Of a stretch of DNA of 64,000 bases, positions 50,449 through 59,333 are shown one piece after another. The notes below the pieces were generated by a model. That model was given only the letters and a program-made list of their open reading frames with translations. It was not told the DNA's origin and searched no databases. Within the stretch, counting starts at the first letter, position 1. The number at the start of each line of letters is the position of its first letter. The position numbers were made by a program, and so were the translations under genes. The DNA comes from Streptomyces cylindrosporus (GTDB taxonomy: Bacteria > Actinomycetota > Actinomycetes > Streptomycetales > Streptomycetaceae). Where the stretch lies: NCBI RefSeq assembly GCF_022698165.1, contig NZ_JALDAY010000006.1, positions 124,001-188,000 of the forward strand. The letters run 5' to 3'.

Positions 50449-51155
50449 GCCTGCTTCCCTTCAGCGGTGTTGGACGCGATCCTGGCGACGACGGCCAGCG
50501 GCCGGTTCGGGTGCGCGGCTGTCAGCGCGCCGCGCAGCGCCGTGTGATCGCAGCCGTCGACGGTCAGCGCCTCCCACCCCTCGACGGCGAAACGCCGGTC
50601 GATACCGCCGGGCCAGCCGTGTGTGGCGGTCGAGTTGTCGATGACCACCGCGGTGAGCTGCTCCAGTCCAAGCCGTCCTGCGAGGGCTATGGCCTCGTGG
50701 TTGCTGCCTTCGTCGAGTTCACCGTCGCCGACCAGGACGACCACACGCGGTTGCCGACGCTCTTGCGCGCGCAGCCCCAGCACGGTCCCCACGCCGAGCG
50801 GCAGGCCGTGTCCGAGGGAGCCGGCCGACATCTCCACGCCGGGCACGAGCACACGGTCGGGTTCATGACCGAGGGGAGAGTCGAAGCGGGCCCATCCGTC
50901 CAGCAGTTCGGGTTCGATGAAGCCCTTGGCGGCGAGGACCGAGTAGTACGCCATCGGACCGTGCCCTTTGGAGAGCAGGAACCTGTCCCGGTCGGGACTA
51001 TCCGCCGTGTCTGGAGACACGTTCAGCACTTGGTCGTACAAGACCCACAGGACGTCGAGGGTGGAGGAGGACGACGACTCGTGCCGCTCGTCCCCGGTCA
51101 GCCGCCCGACCAGAGCGGGCAGGTCGTCATATCCCAGTGCTTCGGAAGCTTTCAT
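50445..51155 (-). CDS. Transketolase-like N-terminal subunit (FasB-like, no ferredoxin domain)
   Basis: A 236-residue thiamine-diphosphate-binding subunit. It has FLLSKGHGPMAYYSVLA, AGSLGHGLPLGVGTVLG and VLVGDGELDEGSNHEAI with the cofactor-binding GDG and Asn. The ATG at 51155 has AGGA 8 bases upstream. In the Rhodococcus fas locus the related FasB carries a ferredoxin domain; none is present here, and no P450 partner is encoded nearby. It is divergent from the isopentenyltransferase gene. Confidence 0.83.
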   Translation of the reverse strand: MKASEALGYDDLPALVGRLTGDERHESSSSSTLDVLWVLYDQVLNVSPDTADSPDRDRFLLSKGHGPMAYYSVLAAKGFIEPELLDGWARFDSPLGHEPDRVLVPGVEMSAGSLGHGLPLGVGTVLGLRAQERRQPRVVVLVGDGELDEGSNHEAIALAGRLGLEQLTAVVIDNSTATHGWPGGIDRRFAVEGWEALTVDGCDHTALRGALTAAHPNRPLAVVARIASNTAEGKQA

Positions 51156-51322
51156 GAGCCGGATCCTGCACCGAAGCAGCGCACGACAAAACATCTCCTA
51201 GCGAGGTCATGACGCATCTGATCAAACCTTGAATAATTTTAGGGAGCCCTGACCATCATCCTTCTTCCTGCTGGAAGAAAGCCCTTGCGGCGAGCGTATC
51301 TTGCTGACAGAGGAGCGAATCG
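51156..51322. promoter_or_regulatory. Divergent control region of transketolase and isopentenyltransferase genes
   Basis: 167 bases with an AT-rich centre (AAACCTTGAATAATTTTAGGG, 51225-51244 region), much lower in GC than the rest of the window. It must hold promoters for both directions. No regulator gene is adjacent. Confidence 0.45.
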
Positions 51323-52078
51323 ATGGAGGGCCAAGTGCAAGACTCAGACGTTATTCCGGTACACCTCATCGCGGGTCCCACCGGTACCGGGAAAAGCCAG
51401 GCAGCCACGAACCTGGCCTTACGTACGGGCTCGACCATCGTCGTGGCGGACCGCCTCCAGTGCTACGCCGAGATAGCCACCACGAGCACCCGCACCGGAG
51501 CGGACACCCCGGGAACACACCGCGTCTGGCTCTGTGAACGCACGGTCGCCGACGGCGACTACTCAGCGGAAGAGGCCGTGGACAATCTGGTCGAACAGCT
51601 CACCCTCGCGGCTTCGCCGGGCGCCCCGGTCATCGTGGAAGGCGGCTCGATCTCACTCCTGATCCTTCTCGCGGCACACCTCGACCGCCTTCCCTGGGCA
51701 GTCACGCCCACGCTGCTGACCCGCCCTTCCGCGCCCGGCCAGTACGTGAAGAACCTGGCGGCGAGAGCTGCCGCAATGCTGCGCCCCACCCCACCGCAGC
51801 CGGGCCTGTTGCAGGAACTGGCCCACCTTTGGCGCGATCCCGTAAACCGCTGGTTCGCGGCCTCGGTCAATGGTTTCGAGGCGGCGCTCGAATGGTGTGC
51901 CAAATACTCACTCGATCCGCAGGACCCTGCAGCCGAGGCCATACCGAATAGCCTCCTGGATGAACTTTCCACCATGATCGCCGAACGGCACATGGAACAC
52001 GGAACCTGCCAAGAGAAAATATTTCGCGATTTGTTCTCGGAGTGGAAATCCGATGCTTTCACGGTGCGTTCAGCATGA
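51323..52078 (+). CDS. Adenylate isopentenyltransferase, cytokinin biosynthesis (FasD/Ipt-like)
   Basis: A 251-residue IPT-type P-loop protein. It has HLIAGPTGTGKS (residues 14-25), VVADRLQCYAEIATTSTRTG with Asp43 where Agrobacterium IPT has its catalytic Asp, and VIVEGGSISLL. It transfers an isopentenyl group to AMP to make cytokinin nucleotides. It is shorter than and unlike the housekeeping tRNA enzyme MiaA. AGAGGAG is 7 bases before the ATG. Codon 33 is TTA, so translation may need the bldA tRNA. The frame is intact. It overlaps the dehydrogenase gene by ATGA. Confidence 0.87.
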   Translation: MEGQVQDSDVIPVHLIAGPTGTGKSQAATNLALRTGSTIVVADRLQCYAEIATTSTRTGADTPGTHRVWLCERTVADGDYSAEEAVDNLVEQLTLAASPGAPVIVEGGSISLLILLAAHLDRLPWAVTPTLLTRPSAPGQYVKNLAARAAAMLRPTPPQPGLLQELAHLWRDPVNRWFAASVNGFEAALEWCAKYSLDPQDPAAEAIPNSLLDELSTMIAERHMEHGTCQEKIFRDLFSEWKSDAFTVRSA

Positions 52079-53429
52079 CAGTGACTGATTCCCTCATCAC
52101 CCGATTCGACGGCATCCTCGACTCGGACCCGGCCGTCCTCGCCGAAGTCGCGGCCGACTTCGGCCACCTCGTCTCGCATGCTCCTCTCGGAGTTCTGCGG
52201 CCACGCTCGGCGGCAGACATCGAAGACCTGCTGGCCTTCGCCGGCCCGTCGCGGATGCCGGTGTCCGTGCGCGGGGGCGGGCATTCTCTCTACGGTCAGG
52301 GGCAGGCATCCGCAGGGGTCGTCATCGACATGAGATCCCTGAGCTCCGTCGTGTCTGTGGGACACGACCGCGTTGTGGTCGAGGCCGGAGCGCTGTGGCA
52401 GGACGTGCTGGCAGCCACCCTGGCTCACGGTCTGACGCCACCCGTCCTCACCGACTACCTCGGAGCCAGCGTGGGTGGAGTGCTCTGCGCGGGCGGCATC
52501 GGCGGGGCCAGTCGCCGCCACGGCCTCGTGGCCGATTCCGTCTTGGAACTCGATGTCGTCACCGCCACGGGGGAACACGTCACGTGCTCCCCGGGGCAGA
52601 CGATCGCCTCTTCCGGTCCGTCCTGGCCGGACTGGGGCAGTACGGCGTCATCACGCGGGCCACTCTGCGACTGGTTCCGGCCCCCGACCAGGTGCGGCGC
52701 TACCGCCTCTACTAGGCCGACCTCACCGGCTACCTTGCGGACCACCGCCGCCTCGCCATGGCAGGCCACCTCCTGTACCTCGAAGGACAGGCGCGTCCCC
52801 TCGGCGGTCCGGGCTGGCAGTACATGATCGAAGCCGTGGCACCGCACAGTGAAACGGGACCACCTGACGACAGGACGCAGATCGGCGGCCTCTCGCACGA
52901 CCGGGACACCCAGGAGACAGCCGACCTGGCCTACTTGGAGTTCGCCCGTCGCGTCGCACGGGAAGAGGAAATCCTCCGCCTCACCGGCGAATGGTCGCGT
53001 CCCCATCCCTGGCTCAATCTGCTGTTACCCGAATCCTCCGCCGCTGCCATCGTGAGCGACACCCTCGCCGACGAAGATCTCCGGGATCTGCGCACCAGAG
53101 GTCTGGTCCTGTTGTACCCCATCCCGTCCCGCCGTTTGCGCGCCCCTCTGCTGCGTCGGCCACCAGGTCAACTTTCCTATCTGTTCTCCCTCTTGCGCAC
53201 CGCGCCGGCCGACAGTCCGGAGGTGGCGGAGCGCATGGTGGCTGCCAACCGCTCTGTCTATGAACGCGCCTGCGCCCAGGGTGCGGTGGCCTATCCGATC
53301 AACGCGTTGCCCATGAGCCGCGAGGACTGGCGAGCTCACTACGGGTCGGCCTGGCGATCGATGGAAGAGGCGAAGCGCCTCTACGATCCCCACGCCATCC
53401 TGGCCCAGGGGCACGGACTGTGGCCGTGA
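52075..53429 (+). pseudogene. Broken cytokinin oxidase/dehydrogenase (FasE-like)
   Basis: The frame starts in an ATGA overlap with the isopentenyltransferase. The FAD domain is clear: VRGGGHSLYGQGQASAG with the His70 that anchors FAD, then LGASVGGVLCAGGIGG. Near 52593 in a run of four G the frame must shift (one G missing) to continue as GADDRLFRSVLAGLGQYGVI. At 52713-52715 an in-frame TAG interrupts RYRLY and ADLTGYL. The rest, to 53429, is open and ends like a normal family member (DPHAILAQGHGLWP). A TTA codon lies at 53025-53027. Unless the frameshift is a sequencing error, the gene is inactive. Confidence 0.78.
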
Positions 53430-53989
53430 ACAGCGTTACCGTCTTCCGCGGCGCCTCGGCCGGACGCGACATCACACACCTGCGCATCGCGGCCGAGTTG
53501 GGACGGGCCATTGCGGGCGCCGGGCTCCGTCTCGTCTACGGCGGGGCCGCCATCGGCCTGATGGGCGCGGTCGCGGATGCCGCGCTGCACGCCGGGGGCA
53601 TCGTCATCGGTGTCCTGCCCGCCGGACTGGTGCCGCGCGAGATCGCCCATCGAGGACTCACCGAACTCCGCATCGTTGCGGACATGCACCAGCGCAAAGC
53701 CCTCATGTCCGAACTGGGCGACGCCTTCGTCGCTCTTCCCGGAGGGCTCGGAACGGCGGAGGAGCTGTTCGAGGCTCTGACCTGGTCGCAGCTCGGGATC
53801 CACCACAAACCATGTGTCCTGCTCGACCACAACGGCTAGTACCAACCGCTCCTGGCCTTCCTCCGGCATGCCGTGGCCGAGGACTTCATCAGCCCCACGG
53901 ACATCGAGCGCATCGTCGTCTGCCGTCGCCCTGCCGATGTGGTCGACCAACTCACGGCCGGCCTCGGAAGCGGCGGGCTCGCATGGTGA
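53426..53989 (+). pseudogene. Broken LOG-type cytokinin phosphoribohydrolase (FasF-like)
   Basis: GTG at 53426 overlaps the dehydrogenase stop. The protein has VFRGASAGRD, YGGAAIGLMGAVADAAL and the LOG signature PGGLGTAEELFEALTW. After codon 137 there is a TAG (53837-53839), then the same frame runs on as YQPLLAFLRHAVAEDF to a TGA at 53987, giving the about 187 residues normal for LOG. The amber codon stands where Trp or Tyr would be expected. It removes the C-terminal helices that complete the dimer. LOG enzymes release the free cytokinin base from its nucleotide. Confidence 0.8.
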
Positions 53990-54068
53990 GGTGTGGCGGC
54001 TTCAGGCCGGCGTTCACAAGCGGTGCCGCTGTGACTCCAACCCCCGCCGACAGCTTCTGCCAGGCGTG

Positions 54069-54410
54069 CTTCGGGCCGTGTGCCCGGGCCTGGTGCAGCC
54101 GATCATGACCTGTCCCCTCCGGTCCTGGGGCGGACTGGCGGGTCCGGTCAAGGGGCGCCCGGCCGTTTCCGCCGGTTGCGGCGGCGCGAGCCGCAACACG
54201 CGGTTCGGCGTCGGCGATCAGGGCCGCGATCTGGATGTTCCGCAGGTCCTGTCCCCGGCCGTGGTGTAGCCGATCATGCCCCGTCGCCTCTGCCCCTGGG
54301 TTCGGCAGGCGCCTCCCGTCATGGGGTGCCCGGCAGTTGTCGCCGGTCGCGGCGGCGTGGGCTCCAACGGGCCGTGAGGCAACGGCGATCAGGGTCGTGA
54401 CCTGGGTGTT
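54069..54410. repeat. Two diverged 171-base tandem repeats
   Basis: Unit 1 is about 54069-54239 and unit 2 about 54240-54410. Shared landmarks sit exactly 171 bases apart: GCCGATCATG at 54099 and 54270, CGGCGATCAGGG at 54212 and 54383. Between the landmarks many bases differ. The length is a multiple of three, so a frame stays open across both on minus. Confidence 0.65.
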
Positions 54411-54681
54411 CTGCATGCTTGATCGGCCACACCACGTGGCGGGCACGTGGCAGGACACCACCGTGCTTCGGTACCTTCGCGGCCAGGATATCCGCGTGGA
54501 AACTTCCTGCGCCTGTAGTGGCCCCCACCACCGCACCGGCTCCAGAACACCCTTCAGTACGCGGCGCCCCTGCAAGGGGACGACCCGGCGGTCCCGCCGT
54601 CGAGGAAGTAGGGCGTCAGGTAGTGGCGTTCCCTCGGCGCCCCGCGCACACAATCGCGCCCGATCTCTTGACCACCTGACA

Positions 54682-54695
54682 TGTGAGCGTTAACA
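54682..54695. promoter_or_regulatory. LacI-type operator 1
   Basis: TGTGAGCGTTAACA matches the perfect palindromic core at 59334-59349 with two changes. It is 145 bases before the first ABC permease start. Confidence 0.75.
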
Positions 54696-54824
54696 CTCTC
54701 TCTCGCGCCACCGACGCATTGCTGTAACCGCCCCGCAATCGCCGCGCCGCTTGGTGTTGCGTGACAGCCTTACCCGTTCCCCGGATCCTCCCGCCCCCGA
54801 TTCAGTCGCCCCGACGGAGCGTAG

Positions 54825-54840
54825 ATGTGATCGTTAACAT
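54825..54840. promoter_or_regulatory. LacI-type operator 2, over the permease start codon
   Basis: ATGTGATCGTTAACAT is a related near-palindrome that includes the GTG at 54827. With operator 1, 143 bases upstream, it would allow DNA looping. Confidence 0.55.
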
Positions 54841-55807
54841 TCCCGCCGCGACCCGCCCCCCGGCGGCCGATCGAGGTCACCCCTCGGCCGAGCCCCCCAC
54901 GCCCACGGACGGCGAGCGCCACCGCCGTCGGAGCCGGATCCGTACCGCGGTCGAGGCGTACGTGCTGCTGGCTCCGAGCCTGATCGGGTTCGTTCTCTTC
55001 CTGCTCGTCCCCATCGTCGGCGTCGTCGTGATCAGTCTCTTCGACTGGAACCTGATGGGCTCCCCGCATTTCGTCGGGCTGGCCAACTACCGCGAGATGG
55101 CGGGCGACAGCGAGGTGTGGCGGGCGGTGCGCAACACCGTCTACTACGTCGTGCTGAACATCCCGGCACAGACCGTGCTGGCGCTGCTGCTGACCCTCGC
55201 GATGAACCGGAGGATGCGCGGCGGCAAGGTGCTGCGGGTGCTGTTCGTCCTGCCGTGGATGGCCATGCCGGTGGCCCTGGGCATCGTCTGGAACTGGGCG
55301 TTCGACCCGCAGAACGGCGTGGTCAACCAGTTCCTGTCGCTGTTCGGCGTCGACGGCCCGGCCTGGCTGTCGTCGACCGCCTGGGCGATGCCGGTGCTGG
55401 CCTCGGTGAACATCTGGCAGTACACCGGCTACACCATGCTCTTCCTGCTGGCCGGCCTGCAGGCGATCCCGGAGTCGCTGTACGAGGCGGCCGACCTGGA
55501 CGGAGCGGGTCCCGTGACGCGGTTCTTCCGGATCACGCTGCCGCTGCTACGCCCGTCGATGTTCTTCGTGCTGGTCACCAACACCATCGGGTCGTTCCAG
55601 ATGTTCGACACCGTCTACGTGATGACCCAGGGCGGCCCCGGCGGCTCGACGGACACCATGAACTTCCACATCTACCAGCAGGCGTTCCAGCTCTTCCGCA
55701 CCGGCTACGCCTCGGCGCTCGCGATGCTCCTGTTCGCCCTGATCCTGCTGGTGACGGCGGTCCAGGTCGTGTACTTCCGCAAGCGCACCGTCTACGACTT
55801 CAGCTGA
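54827..55807 (+). CDS. ABC sugar permease, MalF/UgpA type
   Basis: About 326 residues with six membrane segments and the permease loop EAADLDGAGPVTRFFRITLP (EAA motif) near residue 225. It is half of an importer for oligosaccharides in the CUT1 class. GTG at 54827 is preferred for CGGAG 8 bases upstream; GTG at 54761 would add 22 residues without a site. No ATPase gene is adjacent; such transporters in Streptomyces often share the ATPase MsiK encoded elsewhere. Confidence 0.88.
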   Translation: MIVNIPAATRPPAADRGHPSAEPPTPTDGERHRRRSRIRTAVEAYVLLAPSLIGFVLFLLVPIVGVVVISLFDWNLMGSPHFVGLANYREMAGDSEVWRAVRNTVYYVVLNIPAQTVLALLLTLAMNRRMRGGKVLRVLFVLPWMAMPVALGIVWNWAFDPQNGVVNQFLSLFGVDGPAWLSSTAWAMPVLASVNIWQYTGYTMLFLLAGLQAIPESLYEAADLDGAGPVTRFFRITLPLLRPSMFFVLVTNTIGSFQMFDTVYVMTQGGPGGSTDTMNFHIYQQAFQLFRTGYASALAMLLFALILLVTAVQVVYFRKRTVYDFS

Positions 55808-55821
55808 GGGCGGCCATCACC

Positions 55822-56661
55822 ATGTCTTCGTCTCCCATACCCGCCGCCGTCCGCAGGGCACCGCTGTACGCTGTCCTGCTCGTCGGAGCGCTGCTGTCCG
55901 TCGGCCCGTACCTGCTGACGCTGAACGCCGCGTTCAAACGGCCCTCGGACCTGCTGTCGACCGACGCCTGGGCCCCGGCGCACCCCGCCACGTTCGCGAA
56001 CTTCGCGGACGTGTGGAACCAGTACGGGATGTCGTCCTTCCTGCTGCACACGCTCGGCGTGGCGGTCATCGTCACCGCCGGACAGGTCGTATTCAGCGCG
56101 ATGGCGGCGTACGCGCTGGCCCGCCTGGAGTTCCCGGGCCGGGACTGGCTGTTCTGGGGTTACATCGCCACGATGATGGTGCCGCAGATGATCACCCTGG
56201 TGCCGCTGTTCCTGATGATGCGCGACCTGGGCCTGGTCGACACCTACGCGGGTCTCGTCCTGCCCACCCTCCTCGGCACCCCGTACGGCGTCTTCCTGGT
56301 GCGCCAGCACTTCATGACCATCCCCAGGGACCTGGAGGCCGCCGCCCGCATCGACGGGGCGACCACCTGGGGCATCCTCGTGCGCATCATGCTGCCGCTG
56401 AGCCGCCCGATCCTGGCCACGCTCGCCACCATCACCTTCATCAACACCTGGAACAACCTGATCTGGCCGCTGATCATCACCAACAGCGACCGCACCCGGG
56501 TGATCACCGTGGGCATCGCCGCCCTCCAGGGTCAGCACGCCTCCGACCTGCCGCACATCGTGCTCGCCGGAGCCGCGATCGCGCTGCTGCCGCTGATCGT
56601 CATCTTCCTGCTCTTCCAGCGGCACATCGTCCGCTCCATCGCCCTCACCGGCCTGAAGTGA
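55822..56661 (+). CDS. ABC sugar permease, MalG/UgpE type
   Basis: A 279-residue CUT1 permease with six membrane segments and the EAA loop LEAAARIDGATTWGILVRI. The C-terminus ends HIVRSIALTGLK, as usual for MalG-type subunits. It starts 14 bases after the first permease and pairs with it. Confidence 0.9.
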   Translation: MSSSPIPAAVRRAPLYAVLLVGALLSVGPYLLTLNAAFKRPSDLLSTDAWAPAHPATFANFADVWNQYGMSSFLLHTLGVAVIVTAGQVVFSAMAAYALARLEFPGRDWLFWGYIATMMVPQMITLVPLFLMMRDLGLVDTYAGLVLPTLLGTPYGVFLVRQHFMTIPRDLEAAARIDGATTWGILVRIMLPLSRPILATLATITFINTWNNLIWPLIITNSDRTRVITVGIAALQGQHASDLPHIVLAGAAIALLPLIVIFLLFQRHIVRSIALTGLK

Positions 56662-56700
56662 GCCCCGGGCAACCGTCCGACGGTGCTCACACCGCCGAGA

Positions 56701-56714
56701 TGTTAACGCTCACA
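56701..56714. promoter_or_regulatory. LacI-type operator 3
   Basis: TGTTAACGCTCACA is the reverse complement of operator 1. It lies 97 bases before the solute-binding protein gene, so this gene has its own regulated promoter. Confidence 0.75.
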
Positions 56715-56810
56715 TAATCAGTCCGCCGGAGCGGTGCTCCCCGCTCCCCCAGACACCCCCGCTCCCCCACACACGCCCGCACCACCGCACCCGAAGGGAC
56801 ACCCCGAACC

Positions 56811-58154
56811 ATGTCCGCATCCACCAGAAGAATCCTGGCCGGCGCCGCCACCGGCGCCCTCCTGCTCGGCCTCACCACCGCCTGCGGCTCCTCCGACTCA
56901 TCCTCCTCCAACGGCACCGTCACCCTCCGGTACGCCATCTGGGACGCGGTCCAGAAGCCCGCCCTGCAGAAGTCGATCGCCGCGTTCGAGAAGCAGCACC
57001 CGAACATCAAGGTCAAGATCGAACTGAACGCCTGGGCCCAGTACTGGAGCAAGCTGCAGACCCAGATCGCCGGCCGCACCGCCCCGGACGTCTTCTGGGA
57101 CCACGTGGCGTACTTCCCCCAGTTCGCCCAGCAGGGCGTCCTCACCGACCTCACCCCGTACATCAAGGCCGACAAGCTGGACACCTCGGTCTACGACTCC
57201 AAGCTGCTGTCCGGCTGGCAGCAGAACGGCAAACAGTACGGCCTGCCGAAGGACTGGGACACCATCGCGCAGGTCTACAACAAGACGATGCTCAAGACGG
57301 CCGGGCTGACCCAGGAGCAGCTGAGCGGCCTGTCGTGGAACACCACCGACGGCGGCACCTTCGTCAAGGCGCTCCAGAAGCTGACCATCGACAAGAACGG
57401 CAAGCACCCGAACGAGACCGGCTTCGACAGCGAGCACGTCAAGCAGTACGGCCTCGCGCTGTCCTCGCCCAACGGCCAGACCGACTGGTGGAACGCGGCG
57501 ACGCAGAACGGCTGCAAGCTCCAAGACAAGGCGTGGGGCAAGTGGACGATCAACCAGCCGTCCTGTGTGCAGGCGATCCAGTTCGTACGGGACCTGCGGC
57601 TGAAATACCACGTGGCCGTCCCCGCCTCCGTCACCAACACCCCCAACGGTGCCGCGCTTCCGGCGGTCATGGCCCGCAAGCAGGCGGCCGTGGTGTGGGA
57701 CGGCAGCTGGGACCTCAACGCCTACCAGTCCTCGATGAAGGGCAACTTCGGCGTCGCCGAACTGCCCGCCGGACCGGTCGGCAAGGGCACGGTGTACAAC
57801 GGCCTCAGCAACGCCCTGTACGCCGGCAGCAGCCACCCCAAGGAGGCGTGGCAGCTGGTGAAGTGGCTCGGGTCCGAGGAGTCCCAGAAGATCATCGTCG
57901 CCACGGGATCGGTGTGGCCGGGCATCCCCACCCTCAACAAGGACTTCGTGACCGTCTGGCAGAAGCAGGGCGTGGACGTCAGCGCCTTCTCCAAGGAGGC
58001 CGGGGACACCACCATCGGCTACCCGCTGACCACGTCCTCGGCGACGTACAACGTCAAGGTGCAGGACGCCTTCAACCAGGTCTGGCTGGGTCAGCAGTCC
58101 GCGCAGAAGGCGGCGGACTCCGTGAACGAGGAGTCGAACGCGGCGGTCAAGTAG
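56811..58154 (+). CDS. ABC sugar-binding lipoprotein
   Basis: A 447-residue extracellular solute-binding protein of family 1. Residues 1-24 are a lipoprotein signal with lipobox LTTA and Cys25, then a serine-rich linker. The body has AAFEKQHPNIKVKI, DVFWDHVAYFPQFAQQG and a Trp-rich sugar site region. The stop is TAG. It should deliver an oligosaccharide to the two permeases. Given the GH36 alpha-galactosidase downstream, an alpha-galactoside is likely. Confidence 0.9.
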   Translation: MSASTRRILAGAATGALLLGLTTACGSSDSSSSNGTVTLRYAIWDAVQKPALQKSIAAFEKQHPNIKVKIELNAWAQYWSKLQTQIAGRTAPDVFWDHVAYFPQFAQQGVLTDLTPYIKADKLDTSVYDSKLLSGWQQNGKQYGLPKDWDTIAQVYNKTMLKTAGLTQEQLSGLSWNTTDGGTFVKALQKLTIDKNGKHPNETGFDSEHVKQYGLALSSPNGQTDWWNAATQNGCKLQDKAWGKWTINQPSCVQAIQFVRDLRLKYHVAVPASVTNTPNGAALPAVMARKQAAVVWDGSWDLNAYQSSMKGNFGVAELPAGPVGKGTVYNGLSNALYAGSSHPKEAWQLVKWLGSEESQKIIVATGSVWPGIPTLNKDFVTVWQKQGVDVSAFSKEAGDTTIGYPLTTSSATYNVKVQDAFNQVWLGQQSAQKAADSVNEESNAAVK

Positions 58155-58206
58155 CGGCCGCCGACGGGTAGCCTTCGTCACGACCAGCCACGAGGAGTCC
58201 ACCGAC

Positions 58207-59289
58207 ATGCAGGAAGCAACCCCGGCCCGCCGCGACGAGGAGCGGCACCGGGACGGCGCGGACCGGCACCGGTCGGTCAGCATCCTCGACGTCGCCAAGG
58301 CGGCCGGGGTCTCCCACCAGACCGTCTCCCGTGTCGTCAACGACAGTCCGAGGGTGCGGAAGGACACCCGGGAGCGCGTGCTGCAGGCCATCGAGGAACT
58401 GGGCTACAAGCCCAACCGGCTGGCCCGGGCGCTGGGCGGCGGCACGGTGCGCTCGGTGACCGTGCTCACCTCGGACACCACCCTGCACGGGGCCTCCCTG
58501 GCGCTGCGAGGCATCGAGGAGGCGGCGCGCGCGGCGGAGTTCGCCGTGGCGGTCAGCGTCCTGGACGAGAACTCCCCCCTGACCCCGGGCGACGTGGCCG
58601 GCCGGCTCGCCCGCCCGGGGGAGCCGGTGCTGGTCATCGCCTTCAACGCACCGGGCGAACGGGCATGGCGGGCGCTGCCCGCCGACTTTCCCGCGGCCGC
58701 GGTGGTGGAACGGCCGCAGGAGGGGCACACCGGTGGGCGGCGGCCCGAGGCGTGGCTCGACGACCGGGCCGCGGCGGCACAGGCCACCAGGTATCTGCTC
58801 AGCCTCGGTCACCGCACCGTCCACTACATGTCCATCCCGTCCTCCACGGCCCGCGTCGGCCAGCGCGCGGAGGGCTGGCGCGAAGCGCTCGGGCACGCCG
58901 GCCGCCCGGCCCCCGACCCCGTCGAAGGCGGCTGGAGCCCGCGATCCGGGTATCTGGCCGCTCGCGCCCTGGTCGCCGATCCGCAGGTCACCGCCGTGCT
59001 GTGCGGCAACGACGACCTCGCGCTCGGGGTGCTCCGGGCGGCCCGGGAGGCGGGCCGGCACGTGCCGGGCGACCTGAGCGTCGTCGGCTTCGACGACGCG
59101 CCGTACGCGGCGTTCACCCATCCCGCCCTGACCACCGTGCGGCTGGACTTCGAAGGTCTGGGCCGCGGCGCCTTCGGCTTACTGCACCGGCTGCTCGACC
59201 CGGAGAACGCCCCGGCTCCGCCGCTGTGGGCGGAACCCGAGCTGATCGTCCGCGAGAGCACCGGCCCGGCGCCCGACCGAGCCGTCTGA
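58207..59289 (+). CDS. LacI-family transcriptional repressor
   Basis: A 360-residue regulator. The helix-turn-helix and hinge read SILDVAKAAGVSHQTVSRVV (residues 24-43) and GYKPNRLARAL. The C-terminal sugar-binding domain ends with GDLSVVGFDDAPYAAFTHPALT. It starts 52 bases after the binding-protein gene. Four operators with the core TGTGAGCGNTNACA in this locus are its likely sites. Codon 325 is TTA (59179-59181), so its full translation may depend on bldA. Confidence 0.92.
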   Translation: MQEATPARRDEERHRDGADRHRSVSILDVAKAAGVSHQTVSRVVNDSPRVRKDTRERVLQAIEELGYKPNRLARALGGGTVRSVTVLTSDTTLHGASLALRGIEEAARAAEFAVAVSVLDENSPLTPGDVAGRLARPGEPVLVIAFNAPGERAWRALPADFPAAAVVERPQEGHTGGRRPEAWLDDRAAAAQATRYLLSLGHRTVHYMSIPSSTARVGQRAEGWREALGHAGRPAPDPVEGGWSPRSGYLAARALVADPQVTAVLCGNDDLALGVLRAAREAGRHVPGDLSVVGFDDAPYAAFTHPALTTVRLDFEGLGRGAFGLLHRLLDPENAPAPPLWAEPELIVRESTGPAPDRAV

Positions 59290-59333
59290 CCCACCGTCCA
59301 GCAGACCCTGTCGTACCGCTCCGTCCGCGGGGG

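Larger units (their letters stand above)
53990..54826. other. Gene-free stretch with a tandem repeat
   Basis: About 840 bases between the LOG-like gene and the sugar ABC genes. Long frames exist but match no family and have chance-like composition. It holds two diverged 171-base repeats (54069-54410) and a LacI-type operator at 54682. A minus-strand frame reads through both repeats, giving a 57-residue repeat, so a lost repeat protein is possible. Confidence 0.55.

Noticed and set aside
51323..52078. tRNA dimethylallyltransferase (MiaA)
   Set aside because: The protein is only 251 residues, lacks the MiaA-specific extension, has the cytokinin-type VADRLQCY segment and sits with LOG-like and cytokinin-dehydrogenase-like genes.
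52075..53989. Amber recoding (pyrrolysine-type or suppressed TAG) in the two broken genes
   Set aside because: A frameshift is also present in one gene and TAG serves as a normal stop for the sugar-binding gene at 58152. Kept as a testable idea, not as a claim.
53952..54653. A 233-codon minus-strand frame across the tandem repeat
   Set aside because: It matches no family known to me and overlaps the end of the LOG-like gene. It is noted as a repeat rather than called as a gene.
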